DNA of 64,000 nt from a virus: the IMG/VR virus record IMGVR_UViG_3300048687_000070, positions 1 through 64,000 of that record; one strand, given 5' to 3'. Below the pieces are notes generated by a model. The model was not told where the DNA came from, ran no database searches, and saw only the letters and a list, made by a program, of their open reading frames with translations. A program made the position numbers and the translations under genes. Position 1 is the stretch's first letter, and each line of letters starts with the position of its first letter. Below are positions 8,351 to 14,999 of the stretch, one piece after another.

Positions 8351-8668
8351 ATGAACGCAGAGATCCACCCCACGGCGGACCCGCACCGTTTCACGATCCA
8401 CGACGGAGACGAGTGGATCGGGGAGATCGTCAAGGATGAGGACATCGAGAACGGCGTCCTCATGAGCGACGAGCACCTCTGGCTAGTCGAGATCTGGAGC
8501 CAGATGGGCACCGGGAAGAAGTGGGAGAAGAGCTGCGAGACCTGGGAAGAGACTGAGGAGTTCGTGCGCCAGGCGCATCGGGAGATGGTGGGCGAGCGGC
8601 GTGAACTGACCAAGGGCTCGCGTCCGCCGACCATCAGTACACCGACGGGCGGCCAGCGGCGTCGATAG
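8351..8668 (+). CDS. Hypothetical protein
   Basis: 105 residues, acidic N-terminal two thirds (HDGDEWIGEIVKDEDIENG, SDEHLWLVEIWSQMG) and a basic C-terminal tail. GAAGGGAG lies about eleven bases before the ATG. It is the last gene of the 6342 operon before a terminator. No family recognised. Confidence 0.5.
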   Translation: MNAEIHPTADPHRFTIHDGDEWIGEIVKDEDIENGVLMSDEHLWLVEIWSQMGTGKKWEKSCETWEETEEFVRQAHREMVGERRELTKGSRPPTISTPTGGQRRR

Positions 8669-8686
8669 CTGTGCCACACTGCCGGT

Positions 8687-8722
8687 GCGCCCCGCCTCTC
8701 ATCCCCCGTGGAGGCGGGGCGC
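8687..8722 (+). terminator. Hairpin terminator between convergent genes
   Basis: Twelve-base perfect arms GCGCCCCGCCTC and GAGGCGGGGCGC around a twelve-base loop. It serves the 8351 gene rightward and the 8730-8915 gene leftward. Confidence 0.8.
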
Positions 8723-8729
8723 TCGTGCG

Positions 8730-8915
8730 TCAGCTCTTCGCCTGGAGCACCTGCCCGACCTTCACCGACACGACCTCCACCGCGGTGCAGCCGGCGGCTT
8801 CTAGTTCGGCTTTGCGGTCTTCGGCGCTCTTCTTGTCGTAGTGGCAGACGGCGGCGTGATGCTTGCCGTTGCCGTCTGTCCAGGTCAGCCCGTAGTCATC
8901 CATGGTGATCGCCAT
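8730..8915 (-). CDS. Small hypothetical protein
   Basis: 61 residues: MAITMDDYGLTWTDGNGKHH, then a helix (KKSAEDRKAELEAAG) and a final beta hairpin. The frame continues upstream to 9011, but 8915 is preferred because CACAAT (complement of 8922-8927) sits at -12 to -7, predicting a leaderless transcript. Small proteins of this kind are common in Streptomyces chromosomes; function unknown. Confidence 0.5.
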   Translation of the reverse strand: MAITMDDYGLTWTDGNGKHHAAVCHYDKKSAEDRKAELEAAGCTAVEVVSVKVGQVLQAKS

Positions 8916-9009
8916 GCCGACATTGTGGATCACGGCACTGACAATGGCGGCGCGCGGCGTCGGCGCGCGAGGCGCATCCTGGAAGCAGGCCCTCGGAAGC
9001 AGGTGCGTC

Positions 9010-9429
9010 ATGGGCTTTCAGCCGACGAGCGTAACCACGCCCTTCTTCGGGATCGCCGGGCAGTGGACGCGCTCCGACCGCGAGGTCGCTGCCCTGGTGA
9101 TGAACTTCCTGCGGGGGCGGCGAGTGATTCGCGACTACGGCCCCCGGGAGCCCATCGAGGTCGCCCACTGCCTCGCGTCGGCGCGACGGTGCCGCGAAAC
9201 GCTCAGTGAGTACCTGGACATGGCCAGGCCCGGCCGCGCCCTGGCGGAGTGGATTGTCGCCCTGCGGGAGGCGTTCATGGACTTCGAGCAGGCCGCAGGC
9301 CCGGATGGGGTTCGGTTCGTCGAGGATCCCGCCGCGTTCATGGACGCCCTCGATGAGCTCCGCGCGACGGTCCGAGAGGCCAGCCGGTTCGTGGCGAAGA
9401 AGGCGAACGTCGCTGACCTCCCGTCGTGA
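9010..9429 (+). CDS. DUF6650-like protein
   Basis: 139 residues from ATG 9010. The opening VTTPFFGIAGQW followed by ALVMNFLRGRRVI and a long helical C-terminus resembles the DUF6650 family, whose function is not established. No strong RBS is seen. It stands alone between a leftward microgene and Ku. The family assignment is from memory of the sequence pattern. Confidence 0.5.
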   Translation: MGFQPTSVTTPFFGIAGQWTRSDREVAALVMNFLRGRRVIRDYGPREPIEVAHCLASARRCRETLSEYLDMARPGRALAEWIVALREAFMDFEQAAGPDGVRFVEDPAAFMDALDELRATVREASRFVAKKANVADLPS

Positions 9430-9558
9430 TCAGCGGGGTCTCGCGCCATTTGATCGTCGTGGGCTGTGGAGGCGGCGCTGCTGCCGGTCGTCCGATGTGC
9501 CTCGGCTGCTATGCCGTCCTAGCCTGGAAATCTCTCGGGGCTGTCTCGGAGGTTCGTC

Positions 9559-10479
9559 ATGCCCCATACGGTCTGGTCGGGGGCGATCAGCTTCGGCCTG
9601 GTCACGATCCCGATCCGCGTGTCGTCAGCAACGGAAGATCACTCGATCCGTTTCCACCAGTACCACCTGGAGGACATGGCCCGGGTCCGCACCCGGAAGG
9701 TCTGCGAGATCGAGGACCGAGAGGTCACCCAGGACGAGATCGGCAAGGGCTACGAGATCTCCAAGGATCAGATCGTGCCGATCTCTGACGACGAGCTCGA
9801 CGACATGCCTCTGCCGACGGCGAAGGCCATCGAGATCGCCGCGTTTATCCCGTACTCGGATATTGATCCGATCCAGATCGGCGACGGCTACTACCTTGAG
9901 GCCGACGGCCAGGTCGCCAACAAGCCCTACGTCCTGCTGCGGCGGGCGCTCGAGAGGAGCGATAAAGCGGCGATCGCCAAGTTCGCCTGGCACGGCAGGG
10001 AGCGCCTCGGCCTCCTCCGCGTGAAGGGCGAGACGATCGCCTTGCACGCCCTGAAGTGGCCCGACGAGGTCCGCTCGCCCGCCGGGATCGCCCCCAAGCC
10101 CGTCGACCTCGCCGAGAAGGAGATAGACGAGGCCCTGCTGCTCGTCGACTCGATGACCCGCGAGGAGGGCATCGACGGGGCGGACTGGGCCACCGACCGG
10201 TACACAGCCGCCCTCGAGGACGTCATCCACGCGAAGGCAGACGGCAAGGCTCCGCCCAAGGCCGAGGGAGACAAGGAGCCGACCGGGGATGTCGTCGACC
10301 TCATGTCGGCGCTGGAGCAGTCCGTGCGCCGCGCGAAGGAAGGCCGCGGCGACGGCAGGGATGCGGACGTGCACGAGCTGAAGCCGAAGAAGAAGACCGC
10401 GGCCAAGAAGATGACGGCGAAGAGTACGGCGAAGAAGACGACCAAGAAGGCTGCCTCAAAGAAGACGCGATCGGCCTGA
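9559..10479 (+). CDS. ku: Ku-type DNA end-binding protein
   Basis: 306 residues. It opens with the bacterial Ku signature MPHTVWSGAISFGLVTIPIRV and keeps the core beta-barrel through VDSMTREEGIDGADWATDRYTAALEDVI (about residue 230). The C-terminal tail, about 275-306, is almost pure Lys/Ala (KPKKKTAAKK...), typical of actinobacterial Ku and able to bind DNA. Bacterial Ku encircles double-strand ends and recruits the ligase LigD for non-homologous end joining; no ligD is in the window, so the host would supply it. GGAGG lies eight bases before the ATG. Mycobacteriophages Omega and Corndog also carry ku. Confidence 0.93.
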   Translation: MPHTVWSGAISFGLVTIPIRVSSATEDHSIRFHQYHLEDMARVRTRKVCEIEDREVTQDEIGKGYEISKDQIVPISDDELDDMPLPTAKAIEIAAFIPYSDIDPIQIGDGYYLEADGQVANKPYVLLRRALERSDKAAIAKFAWHGRERLGLLRVKGETIALHALKWPDEVRSPAGIAPKPVDLAEKEIDEALLLVDSMTREEGIDGADWATDRYTAALEDVIHAKADGKAPPKAEGDKEPTGDVVDLMSALEQSVRRAKEGRGDGRDADVHELKPKKKTAAKKMTAKSTAKKTTKKAASKKTRSA

Positions 10480-10492
10480 CCAGGGTCGACGC

Positions 10493-10858
10493 TCAGGCCC
10501 AGTCGTCGGACATCCACGTCTTCCGGCCGCGCAGCCCCGGCAGCGGATTGCACAGCGAGCAGGCGTCCATCCGCCGTTGCCCCACCTCGGCCAGCAGCTC
10601 TTCCGGCAGGTAGAAGTCGACGGGCGGCGGCTGCTTACGGCAGTTGCCGCGGTGGATGCAGTCGAGCGCGTCCTCGGTGCGGGACGGTTCGATGGTGAAG
10701 CGGCGCTCCCGGTACGAGGCCTCTTTCATGCGTTCCCAGTTGGCTGCCTGCTTCTCCAGCTCGGCGATCGTCTGCCGGGTCTGCTGCAGCTGGTACTCCA
10801 GCCACGCCGCTACGGCCCTGTGCTTAGCGAGGCGCTCCTCCGGATCTAGGTCGTGCAT
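10493..10858 (-). CDS. Coiled-coil/zinc protein, DUF6233-like
   Basis: 121 residues: an N-terminal helix-rich coiled coil (about 8-55) followed by two possible zinc half-sites, CIHRGNC at about 67-73 and CSLC at about 100-103, and an ending RGRKTWMSDDW. The layout recalls the Streptomyces DUF6233 family of unknown function. Its convergent neighbour is ku. A -10 TAGAAT on this strand predicts a leaderless mRNA. Confidence 0.55.
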   Translation of the reverse strand: MHDLDPEERLAKHRAVAAWLEYQLQQTRQTIAELEKQAANWERMKEASYRERRFTIEPSRTEDALDCIHRGNCRKQPPPVDFYLPEELLAEVGQRRMDACSLCNPLPGLRGRKTWMSDDWA

Positions 10859-10881
10859 GCGTTCGATTCTATGCTTGCGTC
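10859..10881. promoter_or_regulatory. Overlapping divergent leaderless promoters in 23 bp
   Basis: The leftward -10 TAGAAT is the complement of ATTCTA at 10866-10871; the rightward -10 TATGCT is 10870-10875. They share two bases, and each lies seven or eight bases before its start codon (ATG at 10858 and GTG at 10882). Confidence 0.55.
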
Positions 10882-11106
10882 GTGCACGCGACGATCAGGG
10901 GAGACGATGGCCGCATGGACCCCGCAGGCAGATACCGGCTCACGTTCGCGATCGACGGGAGCACAGTCATGGCCGGCTGGTGGGAGAAGGTGGGGAACGC
11001 GGAGGGCAAGTTCGCGGCTTGGAAGCGAGACCACGATGGCATTGCTGGCGCCCGCATCACCCTCGTCGACACCGAGACCGGCGAGACACTGACGTCCTGG
11101 CCGTAA
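10882..11106 (+). CDS. Small hypothetical protein
   Basis: 74 residues from GTG 10882; an alternative ATG is at 10915. Sequence RYRLTFAIDGSTVMAGWWEKVGNAEGKF then ITLVDTETGETLTSW suggests a compact beta fold. TATGCT at -12 to -7 favours the GTG. No family recognised. Confidence 0.5.
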   Translation: MHATIRGDDGRMDPAGRYRLTFAIDGSTVMAGWWEKVGNAEGKFAAWKRDHDGIAGARITLVDTETGETLTSWP

Positions 11107-11210
11107 CCCCGGCGTTGTCGGTGCCTGCCGATATCCTGGCGTCTGTCAGTGCTTGCTGCGCTCGAGCCCTGCTTCCCTGTACAGCGACGGGGGAGCAGGG
11201 CACGCTGCTG

Positions 11211-11405
11211 TCAGAAGGGCCGGTTGCTCGGGCAGAGAGGCGTTGAGCACCGATAGCTGACCACGCCGAGCGGATCGACGCTGTCCTCCAATGTGCCCGT
11301 GGCCTGGCGCCAGCTTGGTCGTATCGGCTTCTGGCAATCCTCGCAGAGCGGGCGAGGGAGTAGGCGCTTCTCGGATTGGCGGCATGACCGCGGCAGGTTG
11401 TCCAT
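11211..11405 (-). CDS. Possible small zinc-ribbon protein
   Basis: 64 residues with CEDCQKP at about 21-27 and YRCSTPLC at about 51-58, which could be two halves of a zinc ribbon. There is no good RBS. It lies in a 350-base stretch (11107-11453) that otherwise shows nothing definite, so it may be real or spurious. Confidence 0.35.
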   Translation of the reverse strand: MDNLPRSCRQSEKRLLPRPLCEDCQKPIRPSWRQATGTLEDSVDPLGVVSYRCSTPLCPSNRPF

Positions 11406-11453
11406 GCCGGGACCGTCCCACGGAAAACCGGGTTTGTCCGAGGCGCCTTCCCC

Positions 11454-11666
11454 CTATGCCGCGTCGGCTTCGGGCTCGGGATGCCGGACGAGCCGCTTGA
11501 GCTTCATCTCGACCTGGAGGCGGGGCAGCTCGGCCTCGGCGGCGAATGTGCCGATCCGCTCCTGTACCGCGAGCGCGGTCTCCACGGTCAGTGTCCCTTC
11601 CTGGATCTGCGTCCAGGCGGAACGTTCCAGCTCAACAAGGTCCGAGGGAAAGTCGATGTCGCTCAC
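11454..11666 (-). CDS. Small helical protein
   Basis: 70 residues from GTG, starting SDIDFPSDLVELERSAWTQIQEG and continuing as two amphipathic helices. Very similar small proteins recur in Streptomyces genomes; function unknown. The -10 hexamer TATGAT (complement of 11673-11678) lies exactly at -12 to -7, indicating leaderless translation. Confidence 0.6.
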   Translation of the reverse strand: MSDIDFPSDLVELERSAWTQIQEGTLTVETALAVQERIGTFAAEAELPRLQVEMKLKRLVRHPEPEADAA

Positions 11667-11700
11667 GGCGAGATCATAGATCGTTCACCGGTCATCCACG

Positions 11701-11719
11701 GCGACAGGTCGCCTGTCGC
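11701..11719. repeat. Perfect inverted repeat upstream of the 11666 gene
   Basis: GCGACAGG, spacer TCG, CCTGTCGC. It lies 35 bases upstream of the leftward start at 11666 and 27 bases before the -35 of the 11780 promoter. It could be an operator between the two divergent genes. Confidence 0.45.
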
Positions 11720-11745
11720 GGCGTGCGTATCTTTTCTAGTTCTTC

Positions 11746-11773
11746 TTGATTGCCAATCTAGATTGGCTAGCTT
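11746..11773 (+). promoter_or_regulatory. Promoter whose 16-bp spacer is a perfect palindrome
   Basis: -35 TTGATT (11746-11751) and -10 TAGCTT (11768-11773) are separated by exactly GCCAATCTAGATTGGC (11752-11767). The ATG at 11780 is the predicted +1. A dimeric repressor on the palindrome would block RNA polymerase. Confidence 0.65.
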
Positions 11774-11779
11774 GGTCTC

Positions 11780-12097
11780 ATGACGAGTGAGACTCCACAG
11801 CGCCTCATTCCCACCGGCTTCTGCTGGTGCGGTTGCGGCACTGAGACCGGCCTCGGCAGCTTCTTCACCCGAGGCCACGACAAGATCGCCGAAGCCGCCT
11901 TCATCGCCGCGCAACACGGCGGCTCCGTCGCCCGCCTCCTCGCGGACAACGACTTCGGCCCCGACGCCGAGCAATCTGTACGCGAGGCAGCCCTGGAGAG
12001 GGGCGGCTGGATCCACTGCTCAGTCGCCGGATGCAAATACGTCGGAGCCGAAGCCAGCGTCCGCAACCACGAAGCCAAACCCCACAAGGAGAAGTGA
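11780..12097 (+). CDS. Zinc-finger-like protein, Streptomyces type
   Basis: 105 residues. The opening GFCWCGCGTETGLGSFFTRGHDKIAE is a recurrent Streptomyces motif (Cys triplet with a downstream HD), and the C-terminus has a C2H2-like CSVAGCKYVGAEASVRNHEAKPH. It probably binds zinc and possibly nucleic acid. First gene of a three-gene rightward operon, driven by the palindrome promoter, apparently without a leader. Confidence 0.65.
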   Translation: MTSETPQRLIPTGFCWCGCGTETGLGSFFTRGHDKIAEAAFIAAQHGGSVARLLADNDFGPDAEQSVREAALERGGWIHCSVAGCKYVGAEASVRNHEAKPHKEK

Positions 12098-12382
12098 GTG
12101 AGCTACGAGATCAACCTGAATTTCCCGCACTTCGACTGGACCGTGCAGATGCCTGCGGTCCCGGCCAAGGGCGACGTCGTCGACTGGAGCGACTCCGAGA
12201 TCGGCGACACAAAGTGGCTTGTCACGGAGGTGATCTACACCGCCTCTCCCGACAGGGAAGGCTCCATCTACCTCGCCCTAGACCCGGGCGATGACTACAC
12301 AAAGGAACGGTCGGAACGCTTCAAGGCCGACCGGGTCGCCGCACTCAAGGCCAGCGCCGATGAAGAGGAGGCAGCTCAGTGA
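12098..12382 (+). CDS. Hypothetical protein
   Basis: 94 residues from GTG directly after the previous stop. Acidic and beta-rich at first (FPHFDWTVQMPAVPAKGDVVDW), with a charged helical tail. The GTG/stop arrangement implies coupling with both neighbours. No family recognised. Confidence 0.5.
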   Translation: MSYEINLNFPHFDWTVQMPAVPAKGDVVDWSDSEIGDTKWLVTEVIYTASPDREGSIYLALDPGDDYTKERSERFKADRVAALKASADEEEAAQ

Positions 12383-12795
12383 TCAGCAAGACGGGCCGCT
12401 ACTGGTCCACCGGAATCACTGTGGTGTGGAGCGAGCGCGCCCACACAATCAACGGCGTGCCTCACGGAGGATGGCGCGCCTCGCTCGACTTCTGTGACGA
12501 CGGCTTCGTCACCAACAGGACCGACGACGGACACGTCTCTACCGAGGGTGCGTTGCACACCCGCTACTTCATCCGGGACGACGGCGGCGAGAACGGTCTG
12601 ACCGTCGCGATCAACAGCCTGATCGAAGACGCCGCACGCCTCGACATCGACTTCCAGTCCTGGGACGCCGAGGCGCCGATGCTCTATTACAAGGGTGACG
12701 GCGAAGACCCCAACTCCGTACCCCCGCCCGGCTGGCGCGAGACGCTTCGAGCCGAAGCCGAACGCATCGGATGGCGCACTTACACAACCGTCTGA
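12379..12795 (+). CDS. Hypothetical protein
   Basis: 138 residues from GTG in a GTGA overlap. Alternating beta strands, with WRASLDFCDDGFVTNRTDDGHVSTEGALHTRYFIRDD as the clearest segment. The last gene of the 11780 operon, followed by a terminator. No family recognised. Confidence 0.5.
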   Translation: MISKTGRYWSTGITVVWSERAHTINGVPHGGWRASLDFCDDGFVTNRTDDGHVSTEGALHTRYFIRDDGGENGLTVAINSLIEDAARLDIDFQSWDAEAPMLYYKGDGEDPNSVPPPGWRETLRAEAERIGWRTYTTV

Positions 12796-12808
12796 GCCAG
12801 CACGATAC

Positions 12809-12841
12809 GAAGCCCCGGCCAGGACAAGTGGCCGGGGCTTC
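12809..12841 (+). terminator. Hairpin terminator
   Basis: Twelve-base arms GAAGCCCCGGCC and GGCCGGGGCTTC with a nine-base loop, 14 bases after the stop at 12795. It also separates the convergent gene at 12852. Confidence 0.8.
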
Positions 12842-12851
12842 GCCATGCAGA

Positions 12852-13031
12852 TTACGCCGCCTCCACGATCTCCCCACGCGCCGCCGCCGCCCACTCCACG
12901 ACGAGGAGCTCGTAGCGGGCCCGCTGCTCGGGGGTGAGCCGCACGGCAGGGTGCGGCCACAGCTCGCGGATCTCTTCATTCACGACCGCGGCCGAGCGCG
13001 CACGGCCCGAGGCCGGGGGAGTGGAGGGCAT
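12852..13031 (-). CDS. Small helical protein
   Basis: 59 residues: MPSTPPASGRARSAAVVNEE then LTPEQRARYELLVVEWAAAARGEI, a two-helix protein of a type repeated in Streptomyces genomes. A -10 TAGCGT (complement of 13038-13043) is at -12 to -7 of the ATG, so it should be leaderless. Function unknown. Confidence 0.55.
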   Translation of the reverse strand: MPSTPPASGRARSAAVVNEEIRELWPHPAVRLTPEQRARYELLVVEWAAAARGEIVEAA

Positions 13032-13095
13032 GCGTCCACGCTAGTCCGTGGCACTGACAGTGATCCATAGGGCAGCAGAACCGGCATATACCGAT

Positions 13096-13332
13096 CTACG
13101 GCTGCGGCAACTCCGTCACGAACGTGCCGATGCCCGGCTGCATCTCCGCGAGGCCTTCCTGGCGAAGCTCCTTCAACACCCGCCGCGCAGTCATCTGGGA
13201 GATGCCGAACTCGCCGCACATGTCCACGACGCTGGGCAGCCGCTCGCCGGGCGGGTACGTACCGTCGGCGATCCGCTCCGCCATCACGTCGTACACCTGT
13301 CGCCACCTGGGTACATCCGGCTCCCACTTCAT
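13096..13332 (-). CDS. GntR-type winged-helix regulator, minimal
   Basis: 78 residues, consisting almost only of a GntR DNA-binding domain: VYDVMAERIADGTYPPGERLPSVVDMCGEFGISQMTARRVLKELRQEGL then the wing IGTFV. The usual ligand-binding C-terminal domain is absent, as in many Streptomyces mobile-element regulators. Start 13332 chosen because TAGCGT (complement of 13340-13345) sits eight bases upstream and the frame upstream is low quality. It may bind the CGCCTATCG repeats 54 bases upstream. Confidence 0.75.
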   Translation of the reverse strand: MKWEPDVPRWRQVYDVMAERIADGTYPPGERLPSVVDMCGEFGISQMTARRVLKELRQEGLAEMQPGIGTFVTELPQP

Positions 13333-13385
13333 GATCCCGACGCTAAGACCGCCATGCCGGACAGGCGAGACGAGATCGCTCAGTC

Positions 13386-13403
13386 CGCCTATCGCGCCTA
13401 TCG
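13386..13403. repeat. Tandem CGCCTATCG pair between divergent genes
   Basis: Two perfect abutting copies of the nonamer CGCCTATCG (13386-13394 and 13395-13403), between the GntR gene and the 13491 gene. They are candidate operator half-sites. Confidence 0.4.
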
Positions 13404-13490
13404 CACCGGAGTATCGTTCAAAACCCAAGAACCCCCGCATCCGAGGCAACGGACCGGGGGCAGGCCGACGGCAACCAGCGGAGCGTCGAC

Positions 13491-13823
13491 ATGACCCAGC
13501 CTAGCCAGCACACGGCAACCGGCGAAGCTACTCGCGCGGCGCTCATCGACGAGGCCACCGCAGCGACCGGGATCCTCCCGCCCCACGACCGTCTCGTCGA
13601 CCTCGCCGCCCAGCTACGCACTGAACTGCGTGACCTGCTTCCTGTTGTGCAGGCTCGCGCCGACGGTATGAACCGGGGAACCACCGACTGGTACTCGTGC
13701 GACCGGGCCCTCGCCGGCGCCCGCGAAACCCTTGAGGGCGATCTGGGGGTCGGGCTGCGGTCCGCCGCTTTGCGTGTCGCCAGTCTCGGCCGGCTCCTTC
13801 GGGCGCTCGACGCCTACCGGTGA
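13491..13823 (+). CDS. DUF6415-like protein
   Basis: 110 residues, helical: LPPHDRLVDLAAQLRTELRDLLPVV then DWYSCDRALAGARETLEGDLGVG and a final helix. This pattern matches the Streptomyces DUF6415 family of unknown function, which often accompanies GntR and XRE regulators in mobile DNA. GGAG lies eight bases before the ATG. Confidence 0.55.
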   Translation: MTQPSQHTATGEATRAALIDEATAATGILPPHDRLVDLAAQLRTELRDLLPVVQARADGMNRGTTDWYSCDRALAGARETLEGDLGVGLRSAALRVASLGRLLRALDAYR

Positions 13824-13978
13824 CCTGCGGTTCACCCCAGAGCGTGACCGGTCGTCACACACGGGTGTGAAAAGAGTGCAGCAACCCTTGCACTGTGCAC
13901 CCTTTCCGGCATATGACATTGAACGCGAAAGTAAGTAGCGAGGAGGCCGCGCCCAGACCCCGCCCGGCCTACCGCCCG

Positions 13979-14212
13979 CTAGCGGAGTAGTTCGGAGATG
14001 TGCACTCGCAGCACGCGGGCGATCTTGAGGAGGGTCGTAATGGTCGGATTACCCTGACCGGATTCAATGCCCTGGTAGACGCTGCGGCTCACGGGGACAG
14101 CCAGGAGGACTTCTTCCTGGGTGAGATTGCGGTCCAGGCGTGCGGCGCGGATGCGGTTGCCGATGGCGCGGCGCTCGCTGAGCAGCCAGGCGTCGTCATC
14201 GGGGTGGTCCAC
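13979..14212 (-). CDS. XRE-family regulator
   Basis: 77 residues from GTG. The helix-turn-helix (IGNRIRAARLDRNLTQEEVLLAVPVSRSVYQGIESGQGNPTITTLLKIARVL) fills residues 17-68. It is a stand-alone repressor-type protein. The nested inverted repeat at 14232-14276, just upstream, is a natural autoregulatory site. Confidence 0.8.
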   Translation of the reverse strand: MDHPDDDAWLLSERRAIGNRIRAARLDRNLTQEEVLLAVPVSRSVYQGIESGQGNPTITTLLKIARVLRVHISELLR

Positions 14213-14231
14213 CCGTAAACGCTCTGCCGTT

Positions 14232-14276
14232 CATGATCACAAGTCAGCCCGGTATATCGGGCATTTTTTGATCATG
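14232..14276. promoter_or_regulatory. Nested inverted repeat with T-run
   Basis: Outer arms CATGATCA (14232-14239) and TGATCATG (14269-14276) enclose a GCCCG/CGGGC hairpin (14247-14262) followed by six Ts (14264-14269). Rightward it looks like an intrinsic terminator; leftward it is upstream of the XRE gene and could hold its operator. Confidence 0.5.
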
Positions 14277-14478
14277 GTTGGCCGGTGTCCGGCGTGTACC
14301 CATCGCGAGGAGATCGAACAGCCCTGCGGCATATGCAGCAGGGCTACAGGTAGTGTGAGTAATTCGTACACACGTTCGCTCGAAGGGGTGAACATCCGTG
14401 GCCCTGTGGATGCCGTTAGACAGAGAGGGAACCATGCGCACCGCCCCGCATTGGCAGGCCACACACAGGAGAACCGAC

Positions 14479-14724
14479 ATGGAGCGCCAGCAGATCCTCG
14501 ACCTCTATACATGGGAGGCCGGTGTCTGCTTCCGCCATCCCGCCAAGGGGGAGCAGCCGACGGCACTCGTGCAGGAGGTTCATCCGCGGACGGGGCCCAG
14601 TGAGGAAGTCCGCGCATGCGCGGACTGTGTGGTCGACCTCGAGCAGCAGCGCTGGCTTGCCGCCTGCGAAAGCGGTCACGCCTACCGCCCGGGACATGCT
14701 GGTGAGGCGCCTGATCAGGCGTAG
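14479..14724 (+). CDS. Small putative zinc-binding protein
   Basis: 81 residues from ATG 14479 with AGGAGA eight bases upstream. Cys at CFRHP, ACADC and AACESGH could bind a metal. The longer frame from 14398 lacks an RBS. It is the last rightward gene before the integrase. No family recognised. Confidence 0.55.
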   Translation: MERQQILDLYTWEAGVCFRHPAKGEQPTALVQEVHPRTGPSEEVRACADCVVDLEQQRWLAACESGHAYRPGHAGEAPDQA

Positions 14725-14999
14725 TCGCCGGGGAGGGCCTGGGGAGCAGAGTCCCACTGGGGGGCGCATGGAGAGGGTGGCGGAGTCTAGTCACTACTCC
14801 TCAGGTCAACTCAGGCCTACTCGATACCAGCAGGTCAGGCCGTAAGCGGACCCCTCGCCGAGCAAACGCCCAGCGTCCACGCCGAAGGGTCATCAGAACC
14901 ACCAGTAGAGCCAACCTCCCCATCCCACCTAGATCTCTGCCGGTGGGGCGGGTGCCTCTCGTTGGGCTCTGAACTGCACATACGCCGGTCGGGGGCTGG
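14725..14999. other. Gene-free segment beside the integrase, candidate attP
   Basis: 275 bases without a credible gene, directly downstream of the integrase, where phage attP sites often lie. It contains repeats that could be integrase arm sites: CTCAGGTCAA (14800-14809), CTCAGGCC (14810-14817) and GTCAGGCC nearby. No tRNA 3' end is visible. An attP role is inference. Confidence 0.35.
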
